A stretch of DNA of 64,000 nt, taken from NCBI RefSeq assembly GCF_007990525.1, contig NZ_AP019823.1, positions 124,001 through 188,000 on the forward strand. The letters run 5' to 3'. Below are positions 55,873 through 64,000 of this stretch, piece by piece; positions within the stretch are counted from its first letter, which is position 1; every line of letters begins with the position of its first letter. The position numbers were made by a program, and so were the translations under genes. A model generated the notes under the pieces. The model saw only the letters and a program-made list of their open reading frames with translations. It did no database searches and had not been told where the DNA came from. Origin of the DNA: Leptotrichia hofstadii (lineage in GTDB: Bacteria > Fusobacteriota > Fusobacteriia > Fusobacteriales > Leptotrichiaceae).

Positions 55873-56987
55873 TGACACAGGAACTTTATATTCTAGGAAA
55901 TGGCTTTGATTTATGGCAAGGATTACTTACGAGATATGAAGATTATTTTGAAATAAAAAAAGAAAAAATAGAAAAATTTTGGACAAAATTTAATGAAATT
56001 TTTTTTAAAATAACCAGTTACAATGATTTACACGATAGACCTTATTTTCAAGAAGAGAATTTAAAAGAATTAATAGAAAAACTTCATAATGAACTAAATG
56101 AAAATTTATTTTTTTATTATCTTTTATTCTGTAAAAAAGAACAAGAATGGTATGAGGTTGAAACTAATATAGTTAGTTATGTCAATAATATCAGGGAGAT
56201 ATTTGAATATAAAGCAGATATAAAAGATATTGTAAAATATGCTAAAAATCATGAAAAATATAAATATTTCATTATAGTTCAAATGTTAATAGAAAGTGTA
56301 TTAGATGTAAAAATAGCAATAAAAGTAGCATTGGAACATTTAAATTTATTTGAAAAAGATTTTGGAAATTATATTAAGGATGTTCAAAATAAATTGGCTC
56401 ATAGTTTAGATAATATATTATATAATGACAAACCTAAAAAAATAATAAATTTTAATTATACAACTATTATAAAAAATGAGATTGATAAATTTAAAAATAT
56501 ACAAAAATATACAATAGCTGAAAATATAAGAAGTATAGAGGAAGTAATTAATATTCATGGAGATTATGAAAATCCAATTTTTGGAATAGATAACCAAAAT
56601 GTTGATGAAAGTATGAATATTTTTACTAAAACATATAGAATTTTAAGTAATGATACAATTGAAAGTTTTACGTTACCATCTAATAAGCTTTTAGAAACAA
56701 TTTACTTTTTTGGACATTCGTTATCAGAAGCAGATTACTCTTATTTTCAGAGTATGTTTGATTATTATAGTATTTATGACTCAAAAATAAGATTGATTTT
56801 TCTGTATTCAGATTATGATGGGAAAGAAAAAAGTAGACAAGAAAATAGAGTTGTAAAATTAATAAATGACTATGGAAAAACTCTTGAAAATAAAGATAAA
56901 GGAAAAAATTTATTACATAAACTTTTATTAGAAAATAGAATTAAAATCTATGAAATTGAAAAAGCAAAAGAATTATTAGAGAAATAA
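55872..56987 (+). CDS. AbiH-family abortive infection protein
   Basis: A 371-residue protein with the AbiH N-terminal signature ILGNGFDLWQGLLTRYEDY, the IINFNYTT motif (about 190-198), VINIHGDYENPIFGID and a late FFGHSLSEADYSYF. AbiH proteins limit phage by abortive infection through an unknown mechanism. ATG shares a base with the preceding stop. It is the last gene before an intergenic gap and the HicAB promoter. Confidence 0.85.
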   Translation: MTQELYILGNGFDLWQGLLTRYEDYFEIKKEKIEKFWTKFNEIFFKITSYNDLHDRPYFQEENLKELIEKLHNELNENLFFYYLLFCKKEQEWYEVETNIVSYVNNIREIFEYKADIKDIVKYAKNHEKYKYFIIVQMLIESVLDVKIAIKVALEHLNLFEKDFGNYIKDVQNKLAHSLDNILYNDKPKKIINFNYTTIIKNEIDKFKNIQKYTIAENIRSIEEVINIHGDYENPIFGIDNQNVDESMNIFTKTYRILSNDTIESFTLPSNKLLETIYFFGHSLSEADYSYFQSMFDYYSIYDSKIRLIFLYSDYDGKEKSRQENRVVKLINDYGKTLENKDKGKNLLHKLLLENRIKIYEIEKAKELLEK

Positions 56988-57036
56988 TATAATATTTGAG
57001 CTAAAATATACAATAGGACAATTAAAATAAATCATA

Positions 57037-57065
57037 TTGAACAAATATTGAATATGTGTTATAAT
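57037..57065 (+). promoter_or_regulatory. Promoter of hicAB
   Basis: TTGAAC (57037-57042) and TATAAT (57060-57065) are spaced 17 bp apart, about 40 bases before hicA. It is an internal promoter inside the BREX island. Confidence 0.7.
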
Positions 57066-57104
57066 GTTTTTGCCGTAAACTTTTAACATTCCTAGGGAGG
57101 CAAG

Positions 57105-57290
57105 ATGACGGTAAAAGAAGTAGAAGCTATTATTCTTAAAGATGGATGGGTTCGAGTACCAAGTAACTCAAGTCATAGACAATATAAACATCCTGTAAAA
57201 ACAGGAAGAGTGACAATTGCGTGGCATAAAGCTAAAGACGAGGTACCTCCTAAAACATTAAAAAGAATAATGGCTCAGGCAGGACTTTAA
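57105..57290 (+). CDS. hicA: HicA toxin
   Basis: A 61-residue double-stranded-RNA-binding-fold mRNA interferase with the catalytic histidine in SSHRQYKHP and the C-terminal ending PPKTLKRIMAQAGL. It cleaves mRNA when free of HicB. GGGAGG lies 5 bases before ATG. It is followed after 46 bases by hicB in the usual order. Confidence 0.92.
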   Translation: MTVKEVEAIILKDGWVRVPSNSSHRQYKHPVKTGRVTIAWHKAKDEVPPKTLKRIMAQAGL

Positions 57291-57336
57291 TAAAGTTCTG
57301 CTCTACTTACTTCAAGAATATCAGGAGGCGTTTTTA

Positions 57337-57735
57337 ATGTTTTATCCACTTATAATTACTTACACATCAGATGAATATTATGAAGTTAATATTCCCGATT
57401 TTAAGTTGGAACTGGGGGCATATGGGGAAACAGAAGAAGAAGCAATTGATATGGCAAAAAATGTTATTGTCAGTGAACTGGAATTACTGGAAAAGGAATG
57501 TAAAAAATATCCTGAACCAAGTAGTGCAAAGGAATTGTCAAAAAAAATAGCAGATAATCAATATTTAGTGAGACTTGATTTTAATCTGGAATATGAAAGA
57601 TCATTGATAAAACAGGTTTTTAAAAGTAGAACAGTAACATTGCCTACATGGCTTGATATGCTGGCAAAGAATAAAAATCTGAATTTTTCTCAAATATTGC
57701 AGAAAGGATTGAAACAGGAACTAAATATAAAATAA
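57337..57735 (+). CDS. hicB: HicB antitoxin
   Basis: A 132-residue protein. The N-terminal half is the degenerate RNase H fold of HicB (YYEVNIPDFKLELGAYGETEEEAIDMA). The C terminus is a ribbon-helix-helix-type or HTH DNA-binding segment (SRTVTLPTWLDMLAKNKNLNFSQILQKGL). It neutralises HicA and probably represses the hicAB promoter. AGGAGG precedes ATG. Confidence 0.92.
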   Translation: MFYPLIITYTSDEYYEVNIPDFKLELGAYGETEEEAIDMAKNVIVSELELLEKECKKYPEPSSAKELSKKIADNQYLVRLDFNLEYERSLIKQVFKSRTVTLPTWLDMLAKNKNLNFSQILQKGLKQELNIK

Positions 57736-58073
57736 AGAATAGAACTGTTTTAGAAAGTAAAAAATATTTTATAAGTTCGACATAATATGATTTATTATAA
57801 AAGGATTTAATAATATTTTTGTTTTATAAAACAGTTTTTTATTTAGAAAGCAAGTTAAGGTTGATTAAAGTTTTTAAAATAGTAAAAATATAAAAGAAAT
57901 ATTATCTGTAAACTATCCCAAAAATTATACAAAATTTGGGATAAAAGAACAATGGCAATTGAATAAAAGAGACTAATAAATATAATATTTTCAAAGAAAT
58001 CTAATTAACACTCTAAAATAGATATGGTATTATAAAAATAAAAATAAAGTTAAAAAAGGGGAGAGTGGTAAAA
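57736..58073. other. Non-coding gap with an inverted repeat, hicB to the 68-residue gene
   Basis: No gene is seen. TATCCCAAA (57914-57922) and TTTGGGATA (57935-57943) form a 9-bp inverted repeat with no T run after it, so it is more like an operator or RNA hairpin than a terminator. A TATTAT near 58028 is a possible -10. Confidence 0.4.
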
Positions 58074-58280
58074 ATGTTTAGAAACAGAGTTGAAGCTGAA
58101 AAAATTTTTGAAAAAATGGATTTTGAAAGTATAAAGGATTTTGATGATATTGGTTTCTATGTATTACCTAGAGAAACAGAGGTTTATTACGATATTCGTA
58201 AAGCTAACGAATATATTAAAGAAAATCATATTGAGAATGGTTTGAGTAAAAAAGAACTGGAAATGTTTAAAGTGAAATAA
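58074..58280 (+). CDS. Small protein of unknown function in the BREX island
   Basis: A 68-residue charged protein (FRNRVEAEKIFEKMDFE, then LPRETEVYYDIRKANEYI) that I do not recognise. GGGAGAG lies 8 bases before ATG 58074; GTG 58065 falls close to that site and is not preferred. It precedes pglZ by ~45 bases in the same direction. The ribosome site and codon usage support a real gene. The context suggests a defence-related or regulatory role, but nothing in the sequence proves it. Confidence 0.6.
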   Translation: MFRNRVEAEKIFEKMDFESIKDFDDIGFYVLPRETEVYYDIRKANEYIKENHIENGLSKKELEMFKVK

Positions 58281-58327
58281 AAATGGGTGGGTTAAATTGA
58301 GGTATAAAAAATCATGGAGTGAGAAAA

Positions 58328-60856
58328 TTGAATTTAGAACAAATTACAGATACACTTAACAGTGAATTTAAGAAAGAAGGAAGAAGACTTGTTTTCTGGT
58401 ATGATGAAAAACAGGAATTTCTGTCAGAAATTGAAGAATTACAGCTGGAAAATGCAAAATTACTTGTATTGCATCAGGATGAGCTTTTTAAAACAAAAAT
58501 ACTTCTTGAAAGAGAGGAAAAGGAAACAAATTATTTAATATATGCTCCATTTAAACGAAGTGAAAACAGGGAAAATCACCTTGCTGATACAATAATGTAT
58601 TCAAAGGTGTTTTTAACAGACTGGATTTCCATAATGGTTCAGAATTTGAAAATAGACGATGAACTCAAGGAAGTAATGGAAGAGCATAGAAAGTTTTTTG
58701 AGGCAAAAGATAGAAGGGAAAAGTTTGAAAAGCTGGTAAATGACAGTAAACCTTCAAAAAAAGAAGATATGGAAATCATTTTAATGAGGGCAATTACAGG
58801 TTCAAAAGCTGAAATATTTGATGGTTTTGAAGATGTTACAAGAATTTTAATTACAGATGTCAACAGAAAAGAAAGTAGATATCTTGTAGAGTTTAATAAA
58901 TATAATCTTGAAGAGAAGTTTTGGGAATTATGTAGATTAAAATTTGGATATGTTGATGATGATCCGAGTTTAACTAAGTTACTTATTGGAATATTTTTAA
59001 CTTATGCTTCTGAAAAAATAACAAAAGAAATTCCTGTTAGATTTAAGGAACTAAGTATAAGAAGTACCGTTATGGTATTTTTAAATAGATTGCGACAGAT
59101 TTCTGAATATAGAGAAACTTTTAAAAATCTTGTTTCAGAAGTTTATTCTATTATAGATGGAAATAAATATTTTAAAAATATTTTACCTGAATATATTTTG
59201 GAACTTGATATATTTGATTTTCCTGATGAAAAAATAACGAAATGGATAGTTGAAAGAATTGTTGATGAGAATTTTTCAGCAAAGTTGCAAGATAAATCTA
59301 TAGCAGAGATAATAGAATTACGAAGAGAGAAAAATATTGATAATTTAAAATTAAAGATAGAGTATAAAATATTGGAATATGCTTACAAAGGAATAAAAAA
59401 TACAAATTTTGAAACTTGTAGTGATTTATTAGAAATAATAGAAAAATATGCTCAAAAAGATTATATGATTGATACATATTATAGGAAATTTTGTTATTAC
59501 TATGATCAATTAACAGAAAATAGTGAAAAGTATAGTAGGTTGTTAGAATTATTAGAAACCAAATATACTGATAAATTTTTAAATCCTGCAAATATAAAAT
59601 TTAATGACCTACTTAATTATAGAGAGTTTCCTAAGAAAATAAATTTACAAAAGGATTTTTACAAAAATTATGTTGAAATTAATAAAAATAGAATTGTAGT
59701 AATAATTTCTGATGCTTTGAGGTATGAGACTGGGAGAGAATTATTTTATAAGATGAGTAGAGATGAAACTATAGATGCTGAAATAGAATATCAGTTAGGA
59801 ATTATACCTTCTATTACAAAATTAGGTATGGCAGCATTGCTTCCACATGACAAAATAGAAATAGAAGTCGAAAATGGTGATTTTTCAGTACTTATTGATG
59901 GAAAAGCTTGCAATGACAGAGTAAAAAGAGAAAAAATTTTAAAAAGTTATGATGAAAATTCAGTAGCTTTAGATTTTGATGAAGTATTTAGATGTTCAAA
60001 AAATGAATTAAGAGAGGTATTTAGAAATAAGAAAAAACTTTATATTTATCATAATCAAATTGATTCGATAGGAGATAAGGCAAATACTGAAGATGAAGTG
60101 TTTGAGGCGTGTCAAAAAGCGATAGAAGAAATTATGAATTTAATAAAAAAACTTAGAGTGGAATCTATTAATAATATAATAGTAACAGCAGATCACGGAT
60201 TTATTTACAAAAGAAGAAAAATAGATGAAAGTGATAAAATAGAAAACTTTTCTAGTAAAAATGATGTTGTGAATAGGAGATACATAGTAACGGAAAATGA
60301 ATATGGCGAAATTGGTACAAATGAAATAAACATGTCAGATGTTTTAAATAATAAAAATGAAAATTTAAAAGTAATTTCACCGAATACTTCTAGTGTATTT
60401 AAGGTTAGTGGTGGTGGACAAAATTATTATCATGGTGGAATTTCGTTACAAGAATTAATTGTTCCAGTTATAAAAGTAAAAACTGCAAAAGGATCAGTAG
60501 ACACGGAATTGGTAAAAGTTGGTTTAATATCAGAAATTAACAAAATAACTAATTTGAAAATCTCGCTTGATTTTCTTCAAAAAAGTGCTGTAACAGATAT
60601 TATAAAACCTACAGAATTTGAAATATATTTTATTGATAGTAATGAGAGTATAATTTCAAATATAGAAAATTATAAAGCAAATAGTGAAGAAACTGAAACT
60701 GTAAAAAGAATAAAAAAACTAAGATTTACTTTAATAAATAAAAAATATAAAAAAGATGAAGATTATTATTTAGTTGTAAAAAATATAGAAACTAAAATTG
60801 AAGAAAGGAAAAAAATAATAATAGATATATTATTTTCAGATGATTTTGGATTTTGA
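58328..60856 (+). CDS. pglZ: BREX-1 phosphatase-like protein PglZ
   Basis: An ~842-residue PglZ type A protein. The alkaline-phosphatase-superfamily core starts at VVIISDALRYETGREL (about residue 457), has ADHGFIYKRR (about 620) for further metal ligands and YHGGISLQELIVPV near the end. It is required for BREX methylation and defence. TTG 58328 is preferred (GGAG 8 bases upstream). GTG 58319 overlaps that GGAG and would only add three residues. Confidence 0.92.
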   Translation: MNLEQITDTLNSEFKKEGRRLVFWYDEKQEFLSEIEELQLENAKLLVLHQDELFKTKILLEREEKETNYLIYAPFKRSENRENHLADTIMYSKVFLTDWISIMVQNLKIDDELKEVMEEHRKFFEAKDRREKFEKLVNDSKPSKKEDMEIILMRAITGSKAEIFDGFEDVTRILITDVNRKESRYLVEFNKYNLEEKFWELCRLKFGYVDDDPSLTKLLIGIFLTYASEKITKEIPVRFKELSIRSTVMVFLNRLRQISEYRETFKNLVSEVYSIIDGNKYFKNILPEYILELDIFDFPDEKITKWIVERIVDENFSAKLQDKSIAEIIELRREKNIDNLKLKIEYKILEYAYKGIKNTNFETCSDLLEIIEKYAQKDYMIDTYYRKFCYYYDQLTENSEKYSRLLELLETKYTDKFLNPANIKFNDLLNYREFPKKINLQKDFYKNYVEINKNRIVVIISDALRYETGRELFYKMSRDETIDAEIEYQLGIIPSITKLGMAALLPHDKIEIEVENGDFSVLIDGKACNDRVKREKILKSYDENSVALDFDEVFRCSKNELREVFRNKKKLYIYHNQIDSIGDKANTEDEVFEACQKAIEEIMNLIKKLRVESINNIIVTADHGFIYKRRKIDESDKIENFSSKNDVVNRRYIVTENEYGEIGTNEINMSDVLNNKNENLKVISPNTSSVFKVSGGGQNYYHGGISLQELIVPVIKVKTAKGSVDTELVKVGLISEINKITNLKISLDFLQKSAVTDIIKPTEFEIYFIDSNESIISNIENYKANSEETETVKRIKKLRFTLINKKYKKDEDYYLVVKNIETKIEERKKIIIDILFSDDFGF

Positions 60857-60902
60857 TAAATAATTTTTTTGTTTGAAACAAGAGATATTAAAGGAGGAAA
60901 AA

Positions 60903-63002
60903 GTGAATAAGGATTATTGTCAAACTTTTGAGGATAATGATTGTTTAAAAGAGGCTAATAATGACAAAGATAGAGAAACATTAAGTGAAAAGTTAAATAA
61001 ATATTTTTCTGGAAAAATCGTTAGAAAAGATTTGACAAAAAAAATAAGGGAAGGGGCAAATGTTCCTATATATGTGCTTGAATATTTATTGGGAATGTAT
61101 TGTTCTTCAGAAAATGAAGAAGATATAGAAGAAGGAATGGGAACAGTAAAAAGAATTTTGGCACAAAATTATGTAAGACCTGATGAAGCCGAAAGAATAA
61201 AATCAAAATTAAGAGAAAATGGATCTTATACAATAATTGACAAGGTTACTGTAAAGTTAAATTTTAAGGAGAATAGACATGAAGCTGAATTTTCCAATTT
61301 ATCGTTAAAAGGTGTTCCAGTATCAGATGTTTATCCTTCTAAATACGAGAGATTGTTAGGAGGAGGTATTTGGTGTATTATTCAGTTGGAATATTATTAT
61401 GATGAAGACGATAAAAAAGGAAATCCTGTAATTATAAAAAAATTAACACCTGTACAAATGCCAGAAATTGATTTTGAAGAGTTTAAAGATTTAAGAGAAA
61501 AATTTACAGATGAAGAGTGGATAGATATTGTTTTAAGAAGTACAGGAATGGAATCTAGTAAATTTGATGAAAGAGTTAAATGGCTTCATTTGTCAAGATT
61601 AATACCATTGTTAGAAAATAATTATAATTTTTGTGAGCTAGGGCCTCGTGGAACTGGGAAATCACATATTTATAAAGAAATAAGCCCGAACAGTATACTT
61701 GTATCAGGAGGTCAAACAAGTGTAGCAAATCTTTTTTATAATATGGGAAGAGGAACAATGGGACTCGTAGGACTTTGGGACTGTGTAGCCTTTGATGAGG
61801 TGGCAGGAATGAAGTTTAAGGATCAAGATGGAGTCCAAATTATGAAAGATTATATGGCATCAGGCTCGTTTGCACGTGGGAAAGAACAAAAAAATGCAAG
61901 TGCTGGAATGGTTTTTATAGGAAATATTAATCAGAGTGTAGATGTTGTTTTAAAAACTTCTAATTTATTTGAACCATTTCCTCATGTAATGGGAAGAGAT
62001 ACGGCATTCTTAGATAGAATGCACTGTTATTTACCTGGTTGGGAAATTCCTAAATATAGACCAGAGTTTTTTACTGATGACTATGGTTTTATAACAGATT
62101 ATTATGCGGAAATTATGAGAGAATTACGTAAAATTTCTTATGCAGATGCATATGATAAGTATTTTAAATTAGGAAATCAATTAAATCAAAGAGATGTGAT
62201 TGCAGTCAAAAAAACTGTTTCTGGAATGGTAAAAATAATTTATCCACATGGAAAATTTACAAAAGAAAAAATTGAAAAGATATTAAGATTCTCACTAGAA
62301 ATGAGAAGAAGAGTTAAAGAGCAACTAAAAAAAATAGGTGGGATGGAATTTTATGACGTAAATTTTTCGTATATCGATAATGAAAAATTTAATGAAGAAT
62401 ATGTTCCTGTTCCAGAGCAAAGTAGTGGAAGTTTGATTCCAGAAGGTATTGGAAAACCAGGTCATTTGTATACGGTTTCAAGTATAAAAAGTGGAATGAT
62501 TGGATTGTTTAAAATTGAAACTCAGATGACAAAAGGAACAGGAAAATTTGAAAAAGCAGGATTAGGAAATAATCGTGAAGCAAAGGAATCAGCTGAAATG
62601 GCATTTAAATACTTAAGAGCTAATGGGAAATTAATAAGTGGAGAAATTAGCACAAAAAATAATGATTATGTTGTAAATTATCAAGACTTAAAAGGTATTG
62701 GAATGACTTCAAATGTAACTTTGTCTACATACATCGCTATTTGTTCAGCTGCATTAAATAAACCTATTATTTCAAGTGCGGTAATTTTAGGAGATTTGAG
62801 TATCGGTGGAACAATACTAAAAGTAAGTGAACTTGCAAATGTGTTACAAGTGTGTTTAGATTCAGGGGCAAAAAAAGTATTGTTGCCAATGACTTCGGCT
62901 TCTGATTTGGCGACGGTGCCACCAGATTTAATAGGTGCATTTAACTTAATTTTTTATTCTACAGCTGAAGATGCTGTATTTAAAGCTTTAGGGGTGGAAT
63001 AG
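60903..63002 (+). CDS. brxL: BREX protein BrxL, Lon-like AAA+ protein
   Basis: A 699-residue protein with an N-terminal BrxL domain, AAA+ Walker A GPRGTGKSH (about residue 246), Walker B WDCVAFDEVAGM and a C-terminal Lon-protease-like domain with Ser in MTSASDLATVP (about 662). BrxL defines type 1 BREX and binds DNA as a ring-forming ATPase. GTG 60903 is used because AAGGAGG lies 7 bases upstream; TTG 60873 precedes this site. It is the last gene of the island. Confidence 0.93.
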   Translation: MNKDYCQTFEDNDCLKEANNDKDRETLSEKLNKYFSGKIVRKDLTKKIREGANVPIYVLEYLLGMYCSSENEEDIEEGMGTVKRILAQNYVRPDEAERIKSKLRENGSYTIIDKVTVKLNFKENRHEAEFSNLSLKGVPVSDVYPSKYERLLGGGIWCIIQLEYYYDEDDKKGNPVIIKKLTPVQMPEIDFEEFKDLREKFTDEEWIDIVLRSTGMESSKFDERVKWLHLSRLIPLLENNYNFCELGPRGTGKSHIYKEISPNSILVSGGQTSVANLFYNMGRGTMGLVGLWDCVAFDEVAGMKFKDQDGVQIMKDYMASGSFARGKEQKNASAGMVFIGNINQSVDVVLKTSNLFEPFPHVMGRDTAFLDRMHCYLPGWEIPKYRPEFFTDDYGFITDYYAEIMRELRKISYADAYDKYFKLGNQLNQRDVIAVKKTVSGMVKIIYPHGKFTKEKIEKILRFSLEMRRRVKEQLKKIGGMEFYDVNFSYIDNEKFNEEYVPVPEQSSGSLIPEGIGKPGHLYTVSSIKSGMIGLFKIETQMTKGTGKFEKAGLGNNREAKESAEMAFKYLRANGKLISGEISTKNNDYVVNYQDLKGIGMTSNVTLSTYIAICSAALNKPIISSAVILGDLSIGGTILKVSELANVLQVCLDSGAKKVLLPMTSASDLATVPPDLIGAFNLIFYSTAEDAVFKALGVE

Positions 63003-63159
63003 AATACTAATTATTGAAAGAGGAAGGTAACTTCATTATTAGTAATAAAGACAATTTTATATTTGATTTTTTTATATTAAACCTCATTATACATTTTTTG
63101 TTGCATTTGATTATACAGTACATATTTAAATGTTATTTAATTTTTTATGTATTTTTAGG

Positions 63160-63188
63160 TTGAAAAAAAATAAGAATTATACTATAAT
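63160..63188 (+). promoter_or_regulatory. Promoter of thrS
   Basis: TTGAAA (63160-63165) and TATAAT (63183-63188) are spaced 17 bp apart. Confidence 0.7.
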
Positions 63189-63201
63189 AAATAATTATGC
63201 G

Positions 63202-63230
63202 ATTAGGCTAACTAGAGCCTAATTTTATTT
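63202..63230 (+). promoter_or_regulatory. Leader hairpin upstream of thrS, possible attenuator
   Basis: ATTAGGCT (63202-63209) pairs with AGCCTAAT (63216-63223), followed by TTTATTT. It lies within the first ~35 bases of the predicted leader and resembles a terminator. The leader is too short for a T-box and has no T-box consensus. Confidence 0.5.
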
Positions 63231-63257
63231 GACAAAAGAGAGAAAGAAGGAATCGAA

Positions 63258-64000
63258 ATGATAGAAATGATTTTGCCTGATGGTAGTAAAAGACAGTTGG
63301 AAAATCCGATGACTGTTGTGGAGTTTGCAAAAAGTATTGGGAGCAGTCTTGGGAAGGCAACCGTTGGGGCGATAATTGACGGTGTGCAAGTTGATCCATC
63401 TCATATTATTGACAAATCTGGAACAATTGAAATAATTACTAATACAAGTGAAAAAGGGATAGAAATTATAAGACACAGCGCGGCACATATTATGGCTCAG
63501 GCTGTGCAAAGACTTTTCCCAAATACAAAGGTTACGATAGGGCCTGTTATTGAAAATGGATTTTTTTATGATTTTGACCCTGAAAAACCCTTTACTGAAG
63601 AAGATTTAGCAAAAATAGAAGAGGAAATGACAAAAATTGTAAAAGAGAATTATGAATTTAAAAGAAGTGAAATGACTGCCGAAGAAGCAAAAAAATTCTT
63701 TGCTGAAAAAGGTGAAACTTATAAAGTTGAGATAATTGAAGACCTGGGTGCAGATAAAGTTAGCATTTATCAGCAAGGTGAATTTATAGACTTATGCCGT
63801 GGAACACACATTCCATCGACTGGCTACCTAAAAGCATTTAAGCTAATGTCAACAGCAGGAGCTTATTGGCGTGGAGATTCAAACAATAAAATGCTTCAAA
63901 GAATTTACGGAGTTGCTTTTGCAACAAAAAAAGAGCTGGATGACTATTTGACAATGATGGAAGAAGCTGAAAAGAGAGACCACAGAAAATTAGGAAAACA
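63258..64000 (+). CDS. thrS: Threonyl-tRNA synthetase, 3' partial
   Basis: The frame runs from ATG 63258 to the window edge (~247 codons). A TGS domain (MIEMILPDGS through ~60) is followed by the editing domain with HSAAHIMAQAVQRLFP, GPVIENGFFYDFD and DLCRGTHIPSTG. The catalytic and anticodon-binding domains lie outside the window. It charges tRNA-Thr. AGAAAGAAGGAA precedes ATG. It has its own promoter and leader, so it is independent of BREX. Confidence 0.95.
   Translation, partial: MIEMILPDGSKRQLENPMTVVEFAKSIGSSLGKATVGAIIDGVQVDPSHIIDKSGTIEIITNTSEKGIEIIRHSAAHIMAQAVQRLFPNTKVTIGPVIENGFFYDFDPEKPFTEEDLAKIEEEMTKIVKENYEFKRSEMTAEEAKKFFAEKGETYKVEIIEDLGADKVSIYQQGEFIDLCRGTHIPSTGYLKAFKLMSTAGAYWRGDSNNKMLQRIYGVAFATKKELDDYLTMMEEAEKRDHRKLGK

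Noticed and set aside
63003-63257. T-box riboswitch upstream of thrS
   Set aside because: The promoter sits ~70 bases before the gene, and no specifier loop or T-box consensus was visible.
1-64000. CRISPR arrays, tRNA and rRNA genes
   Set aside because: No regularly spaced direct repeats, cloverleaf-like sequences or rRNA signatures were recognised by eye.

Overview
The window is very AT-rich, with dense, mostly plus-strand genes, strong AAGGAG-type ribosome sites and AGA-dominated arginine codons. It also carries secreted outer-membrane-type proteins. This combination (Gram-negative envelope, Firmicute-like codon and promoter style, ascorbate PTS, MalY/PatB lyase, class I ManA, 450-residue Pgi) fits Fusobacteriota, most likely Leptotrichia or a close relative. 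That assignment is inferred from content, not from a search.

Region 1 (1-4.6 kb): the end of rsmI, a ~150-bp MITE-like element, a hairpin-rich dispersed repeat, rbgA and two overlapping GT4 glycosyltransferases. Region 2 (4.7-11.4 kb): a B12-binding radical SAM protein on the minus strand, a two-barrel outer-membrane protein, and a large secreted glycosidase with an array of eight LKC cysteine repeats. Region 3 (11.5-18.4 kb): a 5'-truncated amino-acid ABC operon remnant, then an operon of two permeases, an ATPase, a symporter with an in-frame amber codon, an ATP-grasp ligase and a lipoprotein binding protein. Region 4 (18.4-27.9 kb): a membrane protein, a candidate type I toxin-antitoxin locus, manA, a lipoprotein, mtnN, a SPOR protein, an NrnA-like DHH phosphoesterase, small proteins, a TetR regulator, patB and msrA.

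Region 5 (27.9-33.9 kb) is a complete L-ascorbate operon, ulaG-A-B-C-D-E-F. It takes up and phosphorylates ascorbate, opens the lactone, and converts the product to D-xylulose 5-phosphate. Region 6 (33.9-45.2 kb): an XRE regulator, the N-terminal half of a split transketolase followed by a scar and a transketolase/phosphohexomutase chimera with a nonsense codon, a candidate small RNA, adk, map, a DUF1304 protein, pgi, an M18 aminopeptidase and a GH13 amylase-family enzyme.

Region 7 (45.6-63.0 kb) is a defence island built on a type 1 BREX system (brxA, brxB, brxC, pglX, pglZ, brxL). Other defence modules sit inside it: a Shedu-type DUF4263 nuclease between brxC and pglX, and an AbiH gene with a translationally coupled partner, HicAB and an unknown 68-residue protein between pglX and pglZ. 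The window ends inside thrS.

The points most worth following are the putative new type I toxin-antitoxin pair at 19.2-19.5 kb, the nested architecture of the BREX island, the LKC-repeat glycosidase, and several broken or chimeric genes (truncated permease, amber symporter, tkt/pgm fusion) that point to recent gene decay or rearrangement.
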